DNA of 64,000 nucleotides from Pseudoroseomonas cervicalis (GTDB lineage Bacteria; Pseudomonadota; Alphaproteobacteria; Acetobacterales; Acetobacteraceae), in NCBI RefSeq assembly GCF_030818485.1, contig NZ_JAUTAJ010000003.1:62001-126000 (forward strand). Direction: 5' to 3'. The notes below the pieces were generated by a model. That model did no database searches. It worked only from the letters and a program-made list of their open reading frames with translations, and was not told the DNA's origin. Shown here piece after piece: positions 24,463 through 33,213 of this stretch; the first letter of the stretch is position 1; the number at the start of each line of letters is the position of its first letter. A program made the position numbers and the translations under genes.

Positions 24463-25599
24463 ATGCAGGAGCAGCAGGGCATCATCACCGGAGCCGGGGC
24501 GAGCATGGCGGCGCCCGGCAGCGCCGCGCAGATCATCCCGCCCTTCCCGGTGCCGGCGAATGAAGCGGAGCGGCTGGCGGCGCTGCGCAGCTACCAGGTG
24601 CTGGACGCCGTCTGCGAGACCGCCTTCGACAACATCGCCCGGCTGGCGGCGCAGATCACCGGCAGCCCGATCTCGCTGATCACCTTCCTGGATGCCGAGC
24701 GGCAATGGTTCAAGGCGCGCATCGGCCTTGACCTGACCGACGCGCCGCGCAGCCTGTCCTTCTGCACCCATGCCATCATGACGCCGGACGAGGTGATGGT
24801 GGTGCCGGACACGCGGCAGGATCCGCGCTTCGCCGAGAACCCCTATGTCACCAACCAGCCGCCGATGCGCTTCTATGCCGGGGCGCCGCTGGTCAATCCG
24901 GACGGCGCCGCGCTCGGCACGCTCTGCGTGCTCGACTGCCAGCCGCGCGAGCTGAGCGGCGAGGCGCGGCAGACGCTGCGGCTGCTGGCCGAGATGGTGA
25001 TCACCACGCTGGAGCTGCGCCGCGCCACGCGCCGCATCCACGACCTGGCGGTGCAGGACGCGCTGACCGGCATCGGCAACCGCATCGCCCTGATCAGCGG
25101 GGTGGAGGCGGCGATCGCCGAGGCGCGCCAGGGTGGCCCTGACGGGGGGCGCGGCTTCGCCCTGGTCTATCTCGACCTCGACGGCTTCAAGGCGGTGAAT
25201 GACCGCCAGGGCCATTCGGCCGGCGACCGCGTGCTGCAGGAGGTGGCGCGCTGCCTGGCCGGGCTGGCGCCCCCCGGGGCGCTGGCGGCGCGGCTGGGCG
25301 GCGACGAATTCGCCCTGCTGCTGCCCGGCGCCGGGCAGGAGGCGGCGGAGCAGATGGCCGAGCGCGCCCGCGCCGCCATCGCCGCGCGCATGGCGGAAAT
25401 CGGCCAGGCGGTCACCGCCTCGGTCGGCGCGGTGGGCTTCGCGCAGCCGCCGGCCTCGGCCGATGCGGCGCTGGCCTCGGCCGATCTGCTGATGTACGCG
25501 GCCAAGGCCGGCGGCAAGAACCGCGTGCAGGCGCTGCCCGCCGCGGCGGCGGCCGCCTGGCAGGACAGCGCCCTGCTGCAGGGGCGCGGGGCGGGCTGA
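24463..25599 (+). CDS. GAF-GGDEF diguanylate cyclase
   Basis: The 378-residue protein combines a GAF sensor domain (about residues 45-185; [20 protein letters not shown], then [22 protein letters not shown]) with a C-terminal GGDEF domain (about 200-365). The signature Gly279-Gly-Asp-Glu-Phe283 is intact ([13 protein letters not shown]), with LTGIGNR and [12 protein letters not shown] upstream, so active c-di-GMP synthesis is expected. No RxxD inhibitory site is present in the five-residue-upstream position. There is no membrane segment, so it is a soluble cyclase answering a cytoplasmic ligand or redox signal. It ends 23 bases from the convergent aldehyde dehydrogenase gene. Confidence 0.9.
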   Translation: MQEQQGIITGAGASMAAPGSAAQIIPPFPVPANEAERLAALRSYQVLDAVCETAFDNIARLAAQITGSPISLITFLDAERQWFKARIGLDLTDAPRSLSFCTHAIMTPDEVMVVPDTRQDPRFAENPYVTNQPPMRFYAGAPLVNPDGAALGTLCVLDCQPRELSGEARQTLRLLAEMVITTLELRRATRRIHDLAVQDALTGIGNRIALISGVEAAIAEARQGGPDGGRGFALVYLDLDGFKAVNDRQGHSAGDRVLQEVARCLAGLAPPGALAARLGGDEFALLLPGAGQEAAEQMAERARAAIAARMAEIGQAVTASVGAVGFAQPPASADAALASADLLMYAAKAGGKNRVQALPAAAAAAWQDSALLQGRGAG

Positions 25600-25622
25600 G
25601 AGCCCGCCGCCGCGCCGTCCTC

Positions 25623-27203
25623 TCAGTCGCGGCCCAGCACGCCGTCGGTGCGGCGCCACAGCCCCATCGGGTTGCCCTGGCGCAGCGCCTCGGGCAGCAG
25701 CGAATCGGGGAAGTCCTGGTAGCTCACCGGGCGCAGGAAGCGCCGGATCGCCAGCGTGCCGACCGAGGTGGTGCGGCCATCCGAGGTCGCCGGCCACGGC
25801 CCGCCATGCACCATGGCGTGGCCGACCTCGACACCGGTCGGGTAGCCATTGACCAGGATGCGGCCGACCTTGCGCTCCAGCACCGGCACCAGGCGGCGCG
25901 CCAGCTCGAGATCGCCCTCCTCCATCTGGATGGTGGCGGTCAGCTGGCCCTCGATCTGCTGCGCCAGGCGCAGCATCGTCGCCTCGTCCGGGCAGCGGAT
26001 GATCAGCGAGGCGGCGCCGAACACCTCCTCCAGCAGCGAATGGTCGGCGGCGAAATGCTCGGCCGTGGTGCTGAACAGGGCGGCGCGGCCCTGATAGGGG
26101 CCGGGGCCGGCGACGCCCTCGGCCAGGGTCTGCACCCGGTTGTTGCTGGCCAGACGGGCCACGCCCTCGACATAGGCCTTGTGGATGCCGGGCGTCAGCA
26201 TGGTCTGCGCCGCCGCGCCCTGCAGCGCGCCGGTCGCGGCCTGGGCGAAGGCGTCGAGCGCCGCGCCCTCCACGCCCAGCACCAGGCCCGGATTGGTGCA
26301 GAACTGGCCGGCGCCCAGCGTCAGCGAGCCGACGAAGCCCTGGCCGATCGCCGCGGCGCGCTTCGCCAGCGCGCCGGGCAGCAGGAAGACCGGGTTGATG
26401 CTGCTCATCTCGGCATAGACCGGGATGGGCTGCGGGCGCGACTGCGCCACCTTCAGCAGCGCCGTGCCGCCGGCGAAGGAGCCGGTGAAGCCCACCGACT
26501 GGATGCGCGGATCGGCCACCAGCGCCGAGCCCACCTTGGCGCCCGAGCCGAACAGCAGGCTGAACACCCCCTCCGGCAGGCCGCACGCCTTGACGGCGGA
26601 CTGGATGGCGCGGCCGACCAGCTCCGAGGTGCCGGGATGCGCCGAATGCGCCTTCACCACCACCGGGCAGCCGGCGGCCAGCGCCGAGGCGGTGTCGCCG
26701 CCGCCCACCGAGAAGGCGAGCGGGAAATTGCTGGCGCCGAACACGGCGACGGGGCCGACCGGGATCTGCCGCAGCCGGATATCGGCGCGCGGCAGGGGCT
26801 GGCGCTGCGGCTGGGCCGGGTCGATGCGGGCATCGAGCCAGCCGCCATCGCGCACCTCCTGGGCGAAGAGGCGCAGCTGGCCGACGGTGCGACCGCGCTC
26901 GCCCTCGATGCGGCCGCGCGGCAGGCCGCTCTCGGCGCAGGCGCGCTCCACCAGCTCGTCGCCGAGGTCGAGGATCGCCTGGGCGCAGGCTTCGAGGAAG
27001 GCCGCGCGCTGCGCCGGCGTGGTCTCGCGATAGGGGCCGAAGGCGGCCTCGGCCAGGGCGCAGGCGCGCTCCACCTCGGCCGCGCCGCCGCCGCCGAAGG
27101 CGGGCGCCATGGTCTCGCCCGTGGCAGGGTTGACGGCATGGATATCGCCCTCGGTCCCGCGCAGCGTCGCGGCGCCGATCAGCATCTCCCCGGTCACGGG
27201 CAT
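25623..27203 (-). CDS. Alpha-ketoglutaric semialdehyde dehydrogenase (2,5-dioxovalerate dehydrogenase)
   Basis: The 526-residue product is an NADP-type aldehyde dehydrogenase of the KGSADH group, which oxidises 2,5-dioxopentanoate to 2-oxoglutarate in non-phosphorylating pentose, glucarate or hydroxyproline breakdown. Typical features are [45 protein letters not shown], the general base in [15 protein letters not shown] and the nucleophile in [12 protein letters not shown]. The length is as expected for this group. The start at 27203 follows TGAGGAGA on the minus strand; the frame reaches 27233 but that adds only an atypical lysine-rich leader. No other gene of those pathways is adjacent. Confidence 0.9.
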   Translation of the reverse strand: MPVTGEMLIGAATLRGTEGDIHAVNPATGETMAPAFGGGGAAEVERACALAEAAFGPYRETTPAQRAAFLEACAQAILDLGDELVERACAESGLPRGRIEGERGRTVGQLRLFAQEVRDGGWLDARIDPAQPQRQPLPRADIRLRQIPVGPVAVFGASNFPLAFSVGGGDTASALAAGCPVVVKAHSAHPGTSELVGRAIQSAVKACGLPEGVFSLLFGSGAKVGSALVADPRIQSVGFTGSFAGGTALLKVAQSRPQPIPVYAEMSSINPVFLLPGALAKRAAAIGQGFVGSLTLGAGQFCTNPGLVLGVEGAALDAFAQAATGALQGAAAQTMLTPGIHKAYVEGVARLASNNRVQTLAEGVAGPGPYQGRAALFSTTAEHFAADHSLLEEVFGAASLIIRCPDEATMLRLAQQIEGQLTATIQMEEGDLELARRLVPVLERKVGRILVNGYPTGVEVGHAMVHGGPWPATSDGRTTSVGTLAIRRFLRPVSYQDFPDSLLPEALRQGNPMGLWRRTDGVLGRD

Positions 27204-27288
27204 GGCAGTCTCCTCACGCTTTGGCCAGGGCACGCGCGGACCGCCCGTGCCGTTGGCGCGCAGGAAACCCCATCCGGCCGCCCCCGCC

Positions 27289-27324
27289 TACCCCGCCAGG
27301 GGGTCCGGCGGGGTATGATGATAC
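27289..27324. promoter_or_regulatory. Inverted repeat and GTAT/ATAC dyad upstream of the aldehyde dehydrogenase
   Basis: TACCCCGCC and GGCGGGGTA (27289-27297 and 27307-27315) form a 9-bp perfect inverted repeat with a 9-base centre. It overlaps a small dyad GTAT-GATG-ATAC (27313-27324). Both lie 85-120 bases upstream of the minus-strand start at 27203, in the only AT-containing part of the gap. An operator is more likely than a terminator, but the evidence is positional. Confidence 0.35.
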
Positions 27325-27350
27325 GATCTCTCGAAAGCGTGAGCGGCGTG

Positions 27351-27368
27351 GGGGGCGGACCCGCCCCC
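27351..27368 (-). terminator. GC hairpin downstream of the small membrane-protein gene
   Basis: GGGGGCGG and CCGCCCCC are exact complements separated by AC, beginning 11 bases beyond the minus-strand stop at 27379. It is a plausible end point for that short transcript. Confidence 0.35.
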
Positions 27369-27378
27369 TCCCCCCGGC

Positions 27379-27597
27379 TCAGGCGGCGGGGCTGTCCGCC
27401 AGCGGCGCGGGGTGGCGGCGCTCATCCTCCCACATCAGGATCATGCTGGCGGCGCAGGCGAAGATGGCCAGCGCATGGCCCCAATGCTGATAGGCGGAGA
27501 CCAGGGCGAGCAAGGTGCAGCCCAGCATGCAGAGCCAGGGATGGCTGCGCAGCATCTGGCCGAAGGGCGCGAGGAGGGCGGCGAAGATCTTCATCAT
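27379..27597 (-). CDS. Small two-helix membrane protein, 72 residues
   Basis: The frame beginning MMKIFAALLAPFGQMLRSHP encodes two hydrophobic helices (about residues 20-35 and 40-56; WLCMLGCTLLALVSA and ALAIFACAASMILM) and a short polar tail. It is therefore predicted to be a small integral inner-membrane protein. It is divergent from the exported lyase at 27811, with a 14-bp palindrome between them, and is closed by a hairpin. I do not recognise the family. It lies inside a longer minus-strand open frame caused by base composition. Confidence 0.55.
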   Translation of the reverse strand: MMKIFAALLAPFGQMLRSHPWLCMLGCTLLALVSAYQHWGHALAIFACAASMILMWEDERRHPAPLADSPAA

Positions 27598-27715
27598 GGG
27601 ATGGACGCTCCTGCCCGCCGGGTTCCCGCCCTGCGGGATATGGTGACCCGGCCCCTCCTGCTTGCGCTTCGCGCGGGCCGCGGCGCAAGCGCGGCGCGGT
27701 GCCATGGCCAATTTG

Positions 27716-27729
27716 TCACGGCGCCGTGA
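27716..27729. promoter_or_regulatory. 14-bp palindrome in a divergent promoter region
   Basis: TCACGGCGCCGTGA is a perfect palindrome between the small membrane-protein gene (minus strand, start 27597) and the lyase gene (plus strand, start 27811). Its place makes it a candidate operator for one or both genes. Confidence 0.35.
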
Positions 27730-27810
27730 GCCGCCCGCCAGCTTCCGCATTCCCGGCCAGGCGCTAGGCTGGCGCGCCGCGCCGGCGCGGCCGAAGCGGG
27801 AGGAAGCACC

Positions 27811-29400
27811 ATGTCGAGATTCGGACCCTGCCTGGGCGCGCTGCTGCTGGGCTGCATGCCCCTGCTGGCCGCCCAGGCGCAGCCTGCGCAGAGCCCCGGA
27901 CAGAACCGCATGACCCAGCCCGCCCCCGCCGCCGCGCCCGCCCCGGCCGCGCAGCCCCAGGCGCCGCGGCGCGACGAATTCTTCTGGCTGGGCGAGATCA
28001 ACAAGGCCAGCGCCGTCATCAACACCGGGCAAGGGCTGCTCGACCGCGCGCTCGCGCCGCGCATCGCCGCCGGGCTGCAGCGCGTGCTGCAGGCGGGCGA
28101 CCAGCCGGGCGGCCGCCGGCCCACGCTGGTCATCACCTTCGAGCCGCTGCTGATCGAGGCCGCCGGCGTGGAGGCCACGCTGCTGCATGCCGGGCGCTCC
28201 AGCCAGGACATGCTGTCCACCGTGCGCGCCGCCATGCTGCGCGACGCGCTGCTGGCGCTGTCCGACCAGCTGCGCCGCACCACCGCGACCATGCTGGCCC
28301 TGGCCGAGCGGCACCGCGAGACCGCCGTGCCCAACTACACCAATGGCGTCGCGGCGCAGCCCAACAGCTATGGCCATTACCTGCTCGGCCATATCGCCGG
28401 GCTGCAGCGCGATGCGGAACGTCTGCAGCAGGCCTTCGCGCGGCTCGACCGCTCGCCCATGGGCACCACCGTGCTGAACGGCACCAGCTGGCCACTGGAC
28501 CGCGAGCGCATGGCGCGCGCGCTCGGCTTCCCGGCCGTGGTCGACAACGCCTATGACGCGGCGCAGATCGCGGCGGCCGAGATCCCCACCGAGCTCGGCG
28601 CCGTCACCACCGGCATGGCGCTGCATGCCGGCGCCTTCATCGAGGATGTGATGACGCAATATGCGCAGCCGCGTCCCTGGATCCTGCTGCAGGAGGGCGG
28701 CGGCAACACCTATGTCTCCAGCGCCATGCCGCAGAAGCGCAATCCCGGCCTGCTGAACGACACGCGCGGCCAGGCCTCCAACGTCATCGCCCTCGGCTTC
28801 GGCCGCGTGCTGCAGGCGCACAACATCCCGCCCGGCATGAACGACGCCAAGAGCGTGCGCGACAACACCGCGCTGCTGGCCGCCGCGGCGCGCATGCTGG
28901 AAAGCTGGGACCGCATCCTGGGCGCGCTGGTGATCAGCCCCGAGCGGGCGCTGGAGGAGCTGAACAGCGACTGGACCGCCTCGCAGGAGATCGCCGACAT
29001 CCTGATGCGCCAGCATGGCCTGCCCTTCCGCGTCGGGCATCATTTCGCCTCGGCCATCGTCGACCACGCCAAGGCGCAGGACATCCGCCCCAGCGACTTC
29101 CCCTACGCCGAGGCGCAGCGGATCTATGCCGAGACGCTGCGGCATGAGATGGGCACGGCCGATGGCCAGCTGCCGATGAGCGAGGCCGCGTTCCGCGCCG
29201 CCCTCGACCCCGCCGCCATCATCCGCAACCGCGCCACCTCCGGCGGGCCGCAGCCGGCGGAGATGACCCGCATGCTGGCCGCGGCGCGGGAGAATCTGGC
29301 GGCGCAGCAGCGCTGGACCGAGGAACGCCGCGGCCGCATCGACGCGGCGCTGGCCGCGCTGGATGGCGAGTTCCGCAAGCTGCTGGCGCAGGCGAACTGA
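27811..29400 (+). CDS. Exported lyase of the fumarase/argininosuccinate lyase superfamily
   Basis: The 529-residue product begins with a Sec-type signal peptide (MSRFGPCLGALLLGCMPLLA, with AQAQ as probable cleavage region) and a Pro/Ala-rich linker to about residue 50. The rest is a full helical lyase: HAGRSSQDMLSTVRAAMLRD, LNGTSWPLDRERMA, and the superfamily signature SSAMPQKRNPG near residue 303, with the catalytic serine loop. The closest named relative by motif is argininosuccinate lyase, but true argininosuccinate lyases are cytoplasmic, so this is probably a periplasmic enzyme acting on another fumarate- or dicarboxylate-type adduct. LLLGC also resembles a weak lipobox. No pathway partner is adjacent. 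Confidence 0.8.
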   Translation: MSRFGPCLGALLLGCMPLLAAQAQPAQSPGQNRMTQPAPAAAPAPAAQPQAPRRDEFFWLGEINKASAVINTGQGLLDRALAPRIAAGLQRVLQAGDQPGGRRPTLVITFEPLLIEAAGVEATLLHAGRSSQDMLSTVRAAMLRDALLALSDQLRRTTATMLALAERHRETAVPNYTNGVAAQPNSYGHYLLGHIAGLQRDAERLQQAFARLDRSPMGTTVLNGTSWPLDRERMARALGFPAVVDNAYDAAQIAAAEIPTELGAVTTGMALHAGAFIEDVMTQYAQPRPWILLQEGGGNTYVSSAMPQKRNPGLLNDTRGQASNVIALGFGRVLQAHNIPPGMNDAKSVRDNTALLAAAARMLESWDRILGALVISPERALEELNSDWTASQEIADILMRQHGLPFRVGHHFASAIVDHAKAQDIRPSDFPYAEAQRIYAETLRHEMGTADGQLPMSEAAFRAALDPAAIIRNRATSGGPQPAEMTRMLAAARENLAAQQRWTEERRGRIDAALAALDGEFRKLLAQAN

Positions 29401-29525
29401 AGCGGCGGGACGGTCCGGCGGCGTCCGCCGCCGCCGCTGGCCGGCCCGCAGGCCGATCTCCGGCCAGGAGACCGGCGGCCGCCGTCACGCCGCATCCCGG
29501 CCCTGCTCCACAGGAGGCTCCGAGG

Positions 29526-29969
29526 TCACGATCGGGGGCGTGCGACCGTCACCCCGATCGCCTGCCCGAAGGACAGTTCCAGCGTGTGGCCATCCGGGTC
29601 GGCGATGTAGGTCCAGAGGCCGACCGGGGGCCCGTCATCGCGCGGCGCCGAGCGCAGGATGCCGCGGCGCCTGGCTTCGGCGGCGCGGCGATGGATCACC
29701 TCCGGGCTGGCGCAGGCAATGCCGATATGGCCGAAAGGCCCGAGCGGCGTGTCGCGAAGGCGGGACGAGCCGACCAGGACCAGCGCGAAGGGACGCAGGC
29801 CGTCGGCCAGCCAGGCGACCTCTTCGACATCGCCCCCGGCGGCCCGGCGATGGGCCAGCTGGAGATCGGCGAACTCCCGATAGAAGGCGATGCTGGCATC
29901 GAGGTCCCGGACCACGAGGGCGAGATGCGACAGGCCGAGATCGGTCGGGGTCGGGGGCGGTTGGGCCAT
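29526..29969 (-). CDS. VOC family (glyoxalase/dioxygenase-type) protein
   Basis: The 147-residue product has the two-module vicinal oxygen chelate fold pattern: LSHLALVVRDLDASIAFYRE at the start, FGHIGIACASPEVIHRRA in the middle and TYIADPDGHTLELSFGQ at the end. The His and Glu residues at LSHLAL, GHIGI and LELSF are the expected metal ligands. The gene is divergent from a LysR regulator 72 bases away, which very likely controls it. The reaction cannot be told from the fold; isomerase, lyase and dioxygenase activities all occur. Confidence 0.85.
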   Translation of the reverse strand: MAQPPPTPTDLGLSHLALVVRDLDASIAFYREFADLQLAHRRAAGGDVEEVAWLADGLRPFALVLVGSSRLRDTPLGPFGHIGIACASPEVIHRRAAEARRRGILRSAPRDDGPPVGLWTYIADPDGHTLELSFGQAIGVTVARPRS

Positions 29970-30000
29970 GCTGCTTTCTCCTCTCCGCCCTCCCTGAGAC

Positions 30001-30015
30001 ATTGACAGGCCGAAT
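30001..30015. promoter_or_regulatory. LysR-type T-N11-A motif between VOC and lysR genes
   Basis: ATTGACAGGCCGAAT has inverted ends ATT and AAT and contains T-N11-A (T30002, A30014), the general pattern bound by LysR regulators. It lies in the 72-base gap between the divergent VOC and LysR-type genes. The motif is short, so the call is tentative. Confidence 0.35.
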
Positions 30016-30041
30016 GGAAATCCTCGATCCATACGGTCGCC

Positions 30042-30992
30042 ATGCATGAGAAGAATAATCTCAACCCCGCCGATCTGAGCCTGCTGCCGATCCTGGAAGC
30101 GCTGATCGAGGAGCGTCATGTCTCGCGGGCGGCCCTGCGGCTGCATCGCTCGCAGCCGGCGGTCAGCCATGCCCTGGCCAGGCTGAGGGACCTGTTCCAG
30201 GACCCGCTGCTGGTCCGTGGCGAAGGCGGGCTGCAGCCCACCGCCCGTGCGCTGCAGCTCGCCGAGCCGCTGGGGGAAGCGCTGGCCCTGCTGCGCTCCA
30301 TGCTCGACCAGCAGCGCTTCGACCCGGCGCAATGCCGCCGCCATATCCGCCTCTCCCTGTCGGATTACGGGGCGGCGATCCTGCTGCCGGAGCTTGTTCC
30401 GCGGCTGCGGCACGCCGCGCCGCTGATGGACATCTCGGTCGTGTCCTATGGCAGGGACCGCGCGCTCGCCGCGCTGACCGATGGCGAGATCGAGCTGGCG
30501 GTCGGCGTCTACCCCGCTCTGCGGGATGCCTCCCAGGGCGACCTCCGAAGCGCCCTGCTCTTCGAGGAAGACTTCGCCTGCCTGTTCGACGGGGCGGGCG
30601 GACAGGGCGCGCTCTCCCTGGGCGAATACCTGGCGCGGCCGCATCTGCGGGTCGCCGTCGCCTGGCAGGATGACAGCGAGGTCGATGACGCGCTGGCGCG
30701 CCTCGGCCACAAGCGCCGCGTCGCGGTGCAGATCCCGCATTGGTCCGCTGCGCCGGGCCTCGTCCGGGGAACCGATCTGGTCCTGACCGCGGCACGGCGC
30801 AGCATCGAGCCTCTCGGCCAGGCAGGCCTGCGCTGCGGCGATCTGCCATTCCGGCTGAACCGCTTTCCCTTTGTCCAGACATGGCATCGCCGCCGTGACA
30901 AGGACGCGCCGCACCGATGGCTGCGGGACGAGATCTCCCGGATCGCCGCGGCGGGGGGGCAGAGCCCGCAGATCGCGTCACCGGCCGGCTGA
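30042..30992 (+). CDS. LysR family transcriptional regulator
   Basis: The 316-residue protein has the N-terminal LysR winged helix (LLPILEALIEERHVSRAALR, RSQPAVSHALARLRDLFQDPLLVR) and a PBP2-type effector domain with LRLSLSDYGAAILLPEL-like and EIELAVGVYP segments, similar to the NodD/LeuO subgroup. It starts at ATG 30042, 72 bases from the divergent VOC gene at 29969, the usual arrangement for a LysR regulator and its target. The effector is unknown but is probably the substrate or product of the VOC enzyme. Confidence 0.9.
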   Translation: MHEKNNLNPADLSLLPILEALIEERHVSRAALRLHRSQPAVSHALARLRDLFQDPLLVRGEGGLQPTARALQLAEPLGEALALLRSMLDQQRFDPAQCRRHIRLSLSDYGAAILLPELVPRLRHAAPLMDISVVSYGRDRALAALTDGEIELAVGVYPALRDASQGDLRSALLFEEDFACLFDGAGGQGALSLGEYLARPHLRVAVAWQDDSEVDDALARLGHKRRVAVQIPHWSAAPGLVRGTDLVLTAARRSIEPLGQAGLRCGDLPFRLNRFPFVQTWHRRRDKDAPHRWLRDEISRIAAAGGQSPQIASPAG

Positions 30993-31037
30993 GCATTAGC
31001 GGGGCCCGTCGGCGAGCCGCGCGGCAGCGATGCGCCC

Positions 31038-31751
31038 TCAGCCCGGGCTGGTGGCCAGGCCGAAGGCGCGGTCCAGCATCCGCGCCCCCGCCGGCGTCAC
31101 CGCGAGCGCGCGGGTGCCGGGCAGCCGGCGCATCCAGCCCTGGTCGAGGCAGGCGCTGCACAGGGCGGCGCCCAGCGCCCCGGCCAGGTGCGGGCGCCGC
31201 TCGCTCCAGTCGAGGCAGGGGCGGCAGAACAGCCGCCCGCGCTTCGCCCTGGCCGCCTGCAGCCCGACGCCGAGCCCTTCCAGGAAGGCCGTTCCGGCCT
31301 CGGTCAGCGCGCCGCCATCGGGGGAAAGCTCCAGCTCGCCCCGCGCCACCATGCGCGCGGCCATGCCGACGGCCAGCTCCCCGGCCAGATGGTCGTAGCA
31401 GGTGCGGGCGCGGCGCAGCGCGCGGTCGCGCGGGCCCACCGGCAGCGGCTTGCGCGGCTGTGGCGGCGCCGGACGCTCGGCGGCGACCGAGGCGATGCTC
31501 TCCAGCATCTGCGCCACCATCGGCGTCGCCAGGCTGTGGTAGCGATGCCGCCCCTGGCGCTGCACCGCCAGCAGCCCGGCGGCGCAGAGCCGCGCCAGAT
31601 GGCCGCTGGCGGTCTGCGGCGTGATGCCGGCGATGCGCGCCAGCTCCGCCGCCGTCAGGGCGCGGCCATCCATCAGCGCGTCCAGCATGCCGGCGCGGGC
31701 GGGGTCGCCCACCAGGGCGGCGATTTCGGCGAAGGCGGCGGTGCTCGGCAT
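31038..31751 (-). CDS. ArsR-type winged-helix regulator with extended C-terminal domain
   Basis: The 237-residue product starts with an ArsR-like DNA-binding domain (AALVGDPARAGMLDALMDGR, LTAAELARIAGITPQTASGH, LLAVQRQGRHRYHSLA). A longer C-terminal part containing three cysteines near the end (LFCRPCLDW, CSACLDQGW) follows; these could bind metal or sense redox state. It is longer than the usual 100-residue ArsR proteins and resembles the group annotated as helix-turn-helix regulators of ArsR type with a DUF-like tail. It is divergent from the DUF1127 gene at 31854, with a 7-bp inverted repeat between them, and lies upstream of the hydrolase-XapX-amidohydrolase block that it may control. Confidence 0.82.
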   Translation of the reverse strand: MPSTAAFAEIAALVGDPARAGMLDALMDGRALTAAELARIAGITPQTASGHLARLCAAGLLAVQRQGRHRYHSLATPMVAQMLESIASVAAERPAPPQPRKPLPVGPRDRALRRARTCYDHLAGELAVGMAARMVARGELELSPDGGALTEAGTAFLEGLGVGLQAARAKRGRLFCRPCLDWSERRPHLAGALGAALCSACLDQGWMRRLPGTRALAVTPAGARMLDRAFGLATSPG

Positions 31752-31782
31752 GGCGGCAGGATAGACCGGATGCGGCGCGGAT

Positions 31783-31802
31783 GCTTCGGCGCATTCCGAA
31801 GC
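31783..31802. promoter_or_regulatory. Inverted repeat between arsR-type and DUF1127 genes
   Basis: GCTTCGG (31783-31789) and CCGAAGC (31796-31802) are perfect complements separated by six bases. They sit midway between the divergent starts at 31751 and 31854. The spacing is suited to a dimeric winged-helix protein, so it is a likely site for the ArsR-type regulator. Confidence 0.5.
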
Positions 31803-31853
31803 GGCGCGCCGCGCCGGCGCGGCAGGGTGCGGCCATCCCGAAGGAGAGACGCC

Positions 31854-32114
31854 ATGACCGCCGCCACACGCCGCCTGCCCGCCACGCTGCGCGCCCTGCT
31901 GCCCGCCCTTCCTGCGCGCCGCGCCGCCGCCCCGCCGGCCGAACGCCGCGGCCCCGCGGGCGAAGGCGCGCTGGCCCGCGCCCTGCGCTGGATCGCCGAT
32001 CGCGAGCACCTTGCCGAGCTGGAGCCGCGCCTGCTGCGCGATGTCGGCCTGACGGCAGAGGAGCTGCGTCGTGGCACCCCCTTCCCGCCGCCGGACACGC
32101 CGCGCCGGCTGTGA
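31854..32114 (+). CDS. DUF1127 domain small protein
   Basis: The 86-residue product is Ala/Arg-rich and ends with the DUF1127 pattern: RALRWIADREHLAELEPRLL, then RDVGLTAEEL. DUF1127 proteins are small and arginine-rich, common in alphaproteobacteria; in other species some have been linked to RNA binding and phosphate or carbon metabolism. Here the start ATG 31854 is preceded by GAAGGAGA. It is divergent from an ArsR-type gene and upstream, in the same direction, of the cysteine hydrolase gene. Its role here is unknown. Confidence 0.75.
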   Translation: MTAATRRLPATLRALLPALPARRAAAPPAERRGPAGEGALARALRWIADREHLAELEPRLLRDVGLTAEELRRGTPFPPPDTPRRL

Positions 32115-32245
32115 TCGCGGCCGGCGCGCTTCAGGTCGCAGGCGTGCAAGAAGCGCTGCACCGCATCCGCCATCCTGCGGCGCGTCGCGCCCGCCCACCC
32201 CGTGCCGGGACAGGGGCGGCGCCGCCGAACGGAAGGATTGCCCCG

Positions 32246-32899
32246 ATGCCCGCGACCGCCACGCCGACCCCCGGCAAGCTGCTGCTGAGCCCCGCCGACC
32301 ACACGCTGATCATGATCGACTTCCAGTCGCAGATGGCCTTCGCGACCAACTCGATCGACCCGGTGCAGCTGCGCAACAACGCGGCGCTGGTGGCCAAGGC
32401 GGCGGCGGGCTTCGGCGCCTCCACCATCCTGACCACGGTCGCCGAGAAGAGCTTCTCCGGCCCGATGTTCACCGAGGTGACGGAGCCCTTCCCCGGCCAG
32501 AAGCTGCTCGACCGCACCTCGATGAACACCTGGGAGGATGCGGCGGTGATCGAGGAGGTCAACCGCATCGGCAAGAGCCGCATCGTGCTGGCCGGGCTGT
32601 GGACCTCGGTCTGCATCGTGGGCCCCGCCCTGTCGGCCATCGACCAGGGCTTCGAGGTCTATGTCATTGCGGACGCCTGCGGTGACGTCTCGGACGAGGC
32701 GCATGAGCGCGCCATGCAGCGCATGATCCAGGCCGGCGCCCGGCCGATCACCGCGCTGCAATACCTGCTGGAGCTGCAGCGCGACTGGGCGCGCGGCGAG
32801 ACCTACGACATGACCACCGGCATCGCCAGGCAGCATGGCGGCGGCTACGGCATCGGCATCACCTACGCCAAGACCATGTTCAACGCCCACGAGGGCTGA
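32246..32899 (+). CDS. Isochorismatase-like cysteine hydrolase (YcaC type)
   Basis: The 217-residue product belongs to the isochorismatase superfamily. The catalytic triad is visible as Asp25 in LIMIDFQSQM, Lys in TVAEKSF, and Cys123 in LWTSVCIVGPAL, with the usual cis-peptide region before the cysteine. The sequence TSMNTWEDAAV and the long C-terminal tail match YcaC-like hydrolases, which form large homo-oligomers and whose substrates are mostly unknown. Start ATG 32246 follows GGAAGGA. The gene leads a same-strand row (XapX, amidohydrolase, DoxX, MFS), with only 26 bases to the next start, so it probably heads that operon. Confidence 0.87.
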   Translation: MPATATPTPGKLLLSPADHTLIMIDFQSQMAFATNSIDPVQLRNNAALVAKAAAGFGASTILTTVAEKSFSGPMFTEVTEPFPGQKLLDRTSMNTWEDAAVIEEVNRIGKSRIVLAGLWTSVCIVGPALSAIDQGFEVYVIADACGDVSDEAHERAMQRMIQAGARPITALQYLLELQRDWARGETYDMTTGIARQHGGGYGIGITYAKTMFNAHEG

Positions 32900-32925
32900 G
32901 CGTCACGCACAGCGCGGAGGCCGCG

Positions 32926-33213
32926 ATGCAGACCTATCTTCTCTCGCTTGGCGCCGGGATCCTGGTGGGCGTGGTCTACAGCCTGCTGAATGTCCGCTCG
33001 CCGGCGCCGCCGATGGTCGCGCTGCTCGGCCTCCTCGGCATCCTGCTGGGCGAGCAGCTGCTGCCGGTGGCCAAGCGGCTGCTGGCCGGCCACCCGCCCA
33101 GCCTGTCGATGCTGCGCGAGGAATGCGCGCAGCATCTGTTCGGCGCGCTGCCCGCCCGGGCGCCCGCGCCGCGGCAGGACGCCGCCCGGCGCGGCGAAGG
33201 GGGTGCGGCATGA
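32926..33213 (+). CDS. XapX domain membrane protein
   Basis: The 95-residue protein has two hydrophobic segments in its first 55 residues and the XapX (DUF1427) signature: LGAGILVGVVYSLLNVRSPA, then PPMVALLGLLGILLGEQLLP. XapX proteins are small and of unknown function and often accompany hydrolases and transporters. The C-terminal 40 residues are polar and probably cytoplasmic. It overlaps the amidohydrolase start by four bases (ATGA), so the two are translationally coupled. Confidence 0.87.
   Translation: MQTYLLSLGAGILVGVVYSLLNVRSPAPPMVALLGLLGILLGEQLLPVAKRLLAGHPPSLSMLREECAQHLFGALPARAPAPRQDAARRGEGGAA

Noticed and set aside
22963-26586. A single 1207-codon minus-strand protein
   Set aside because: Only the part up to 24219 matches the FMN oxidase. 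The upstream extension is antisense to the GGDEF gene and overlaps the aldehyde dehydrogenase gene in another frame.
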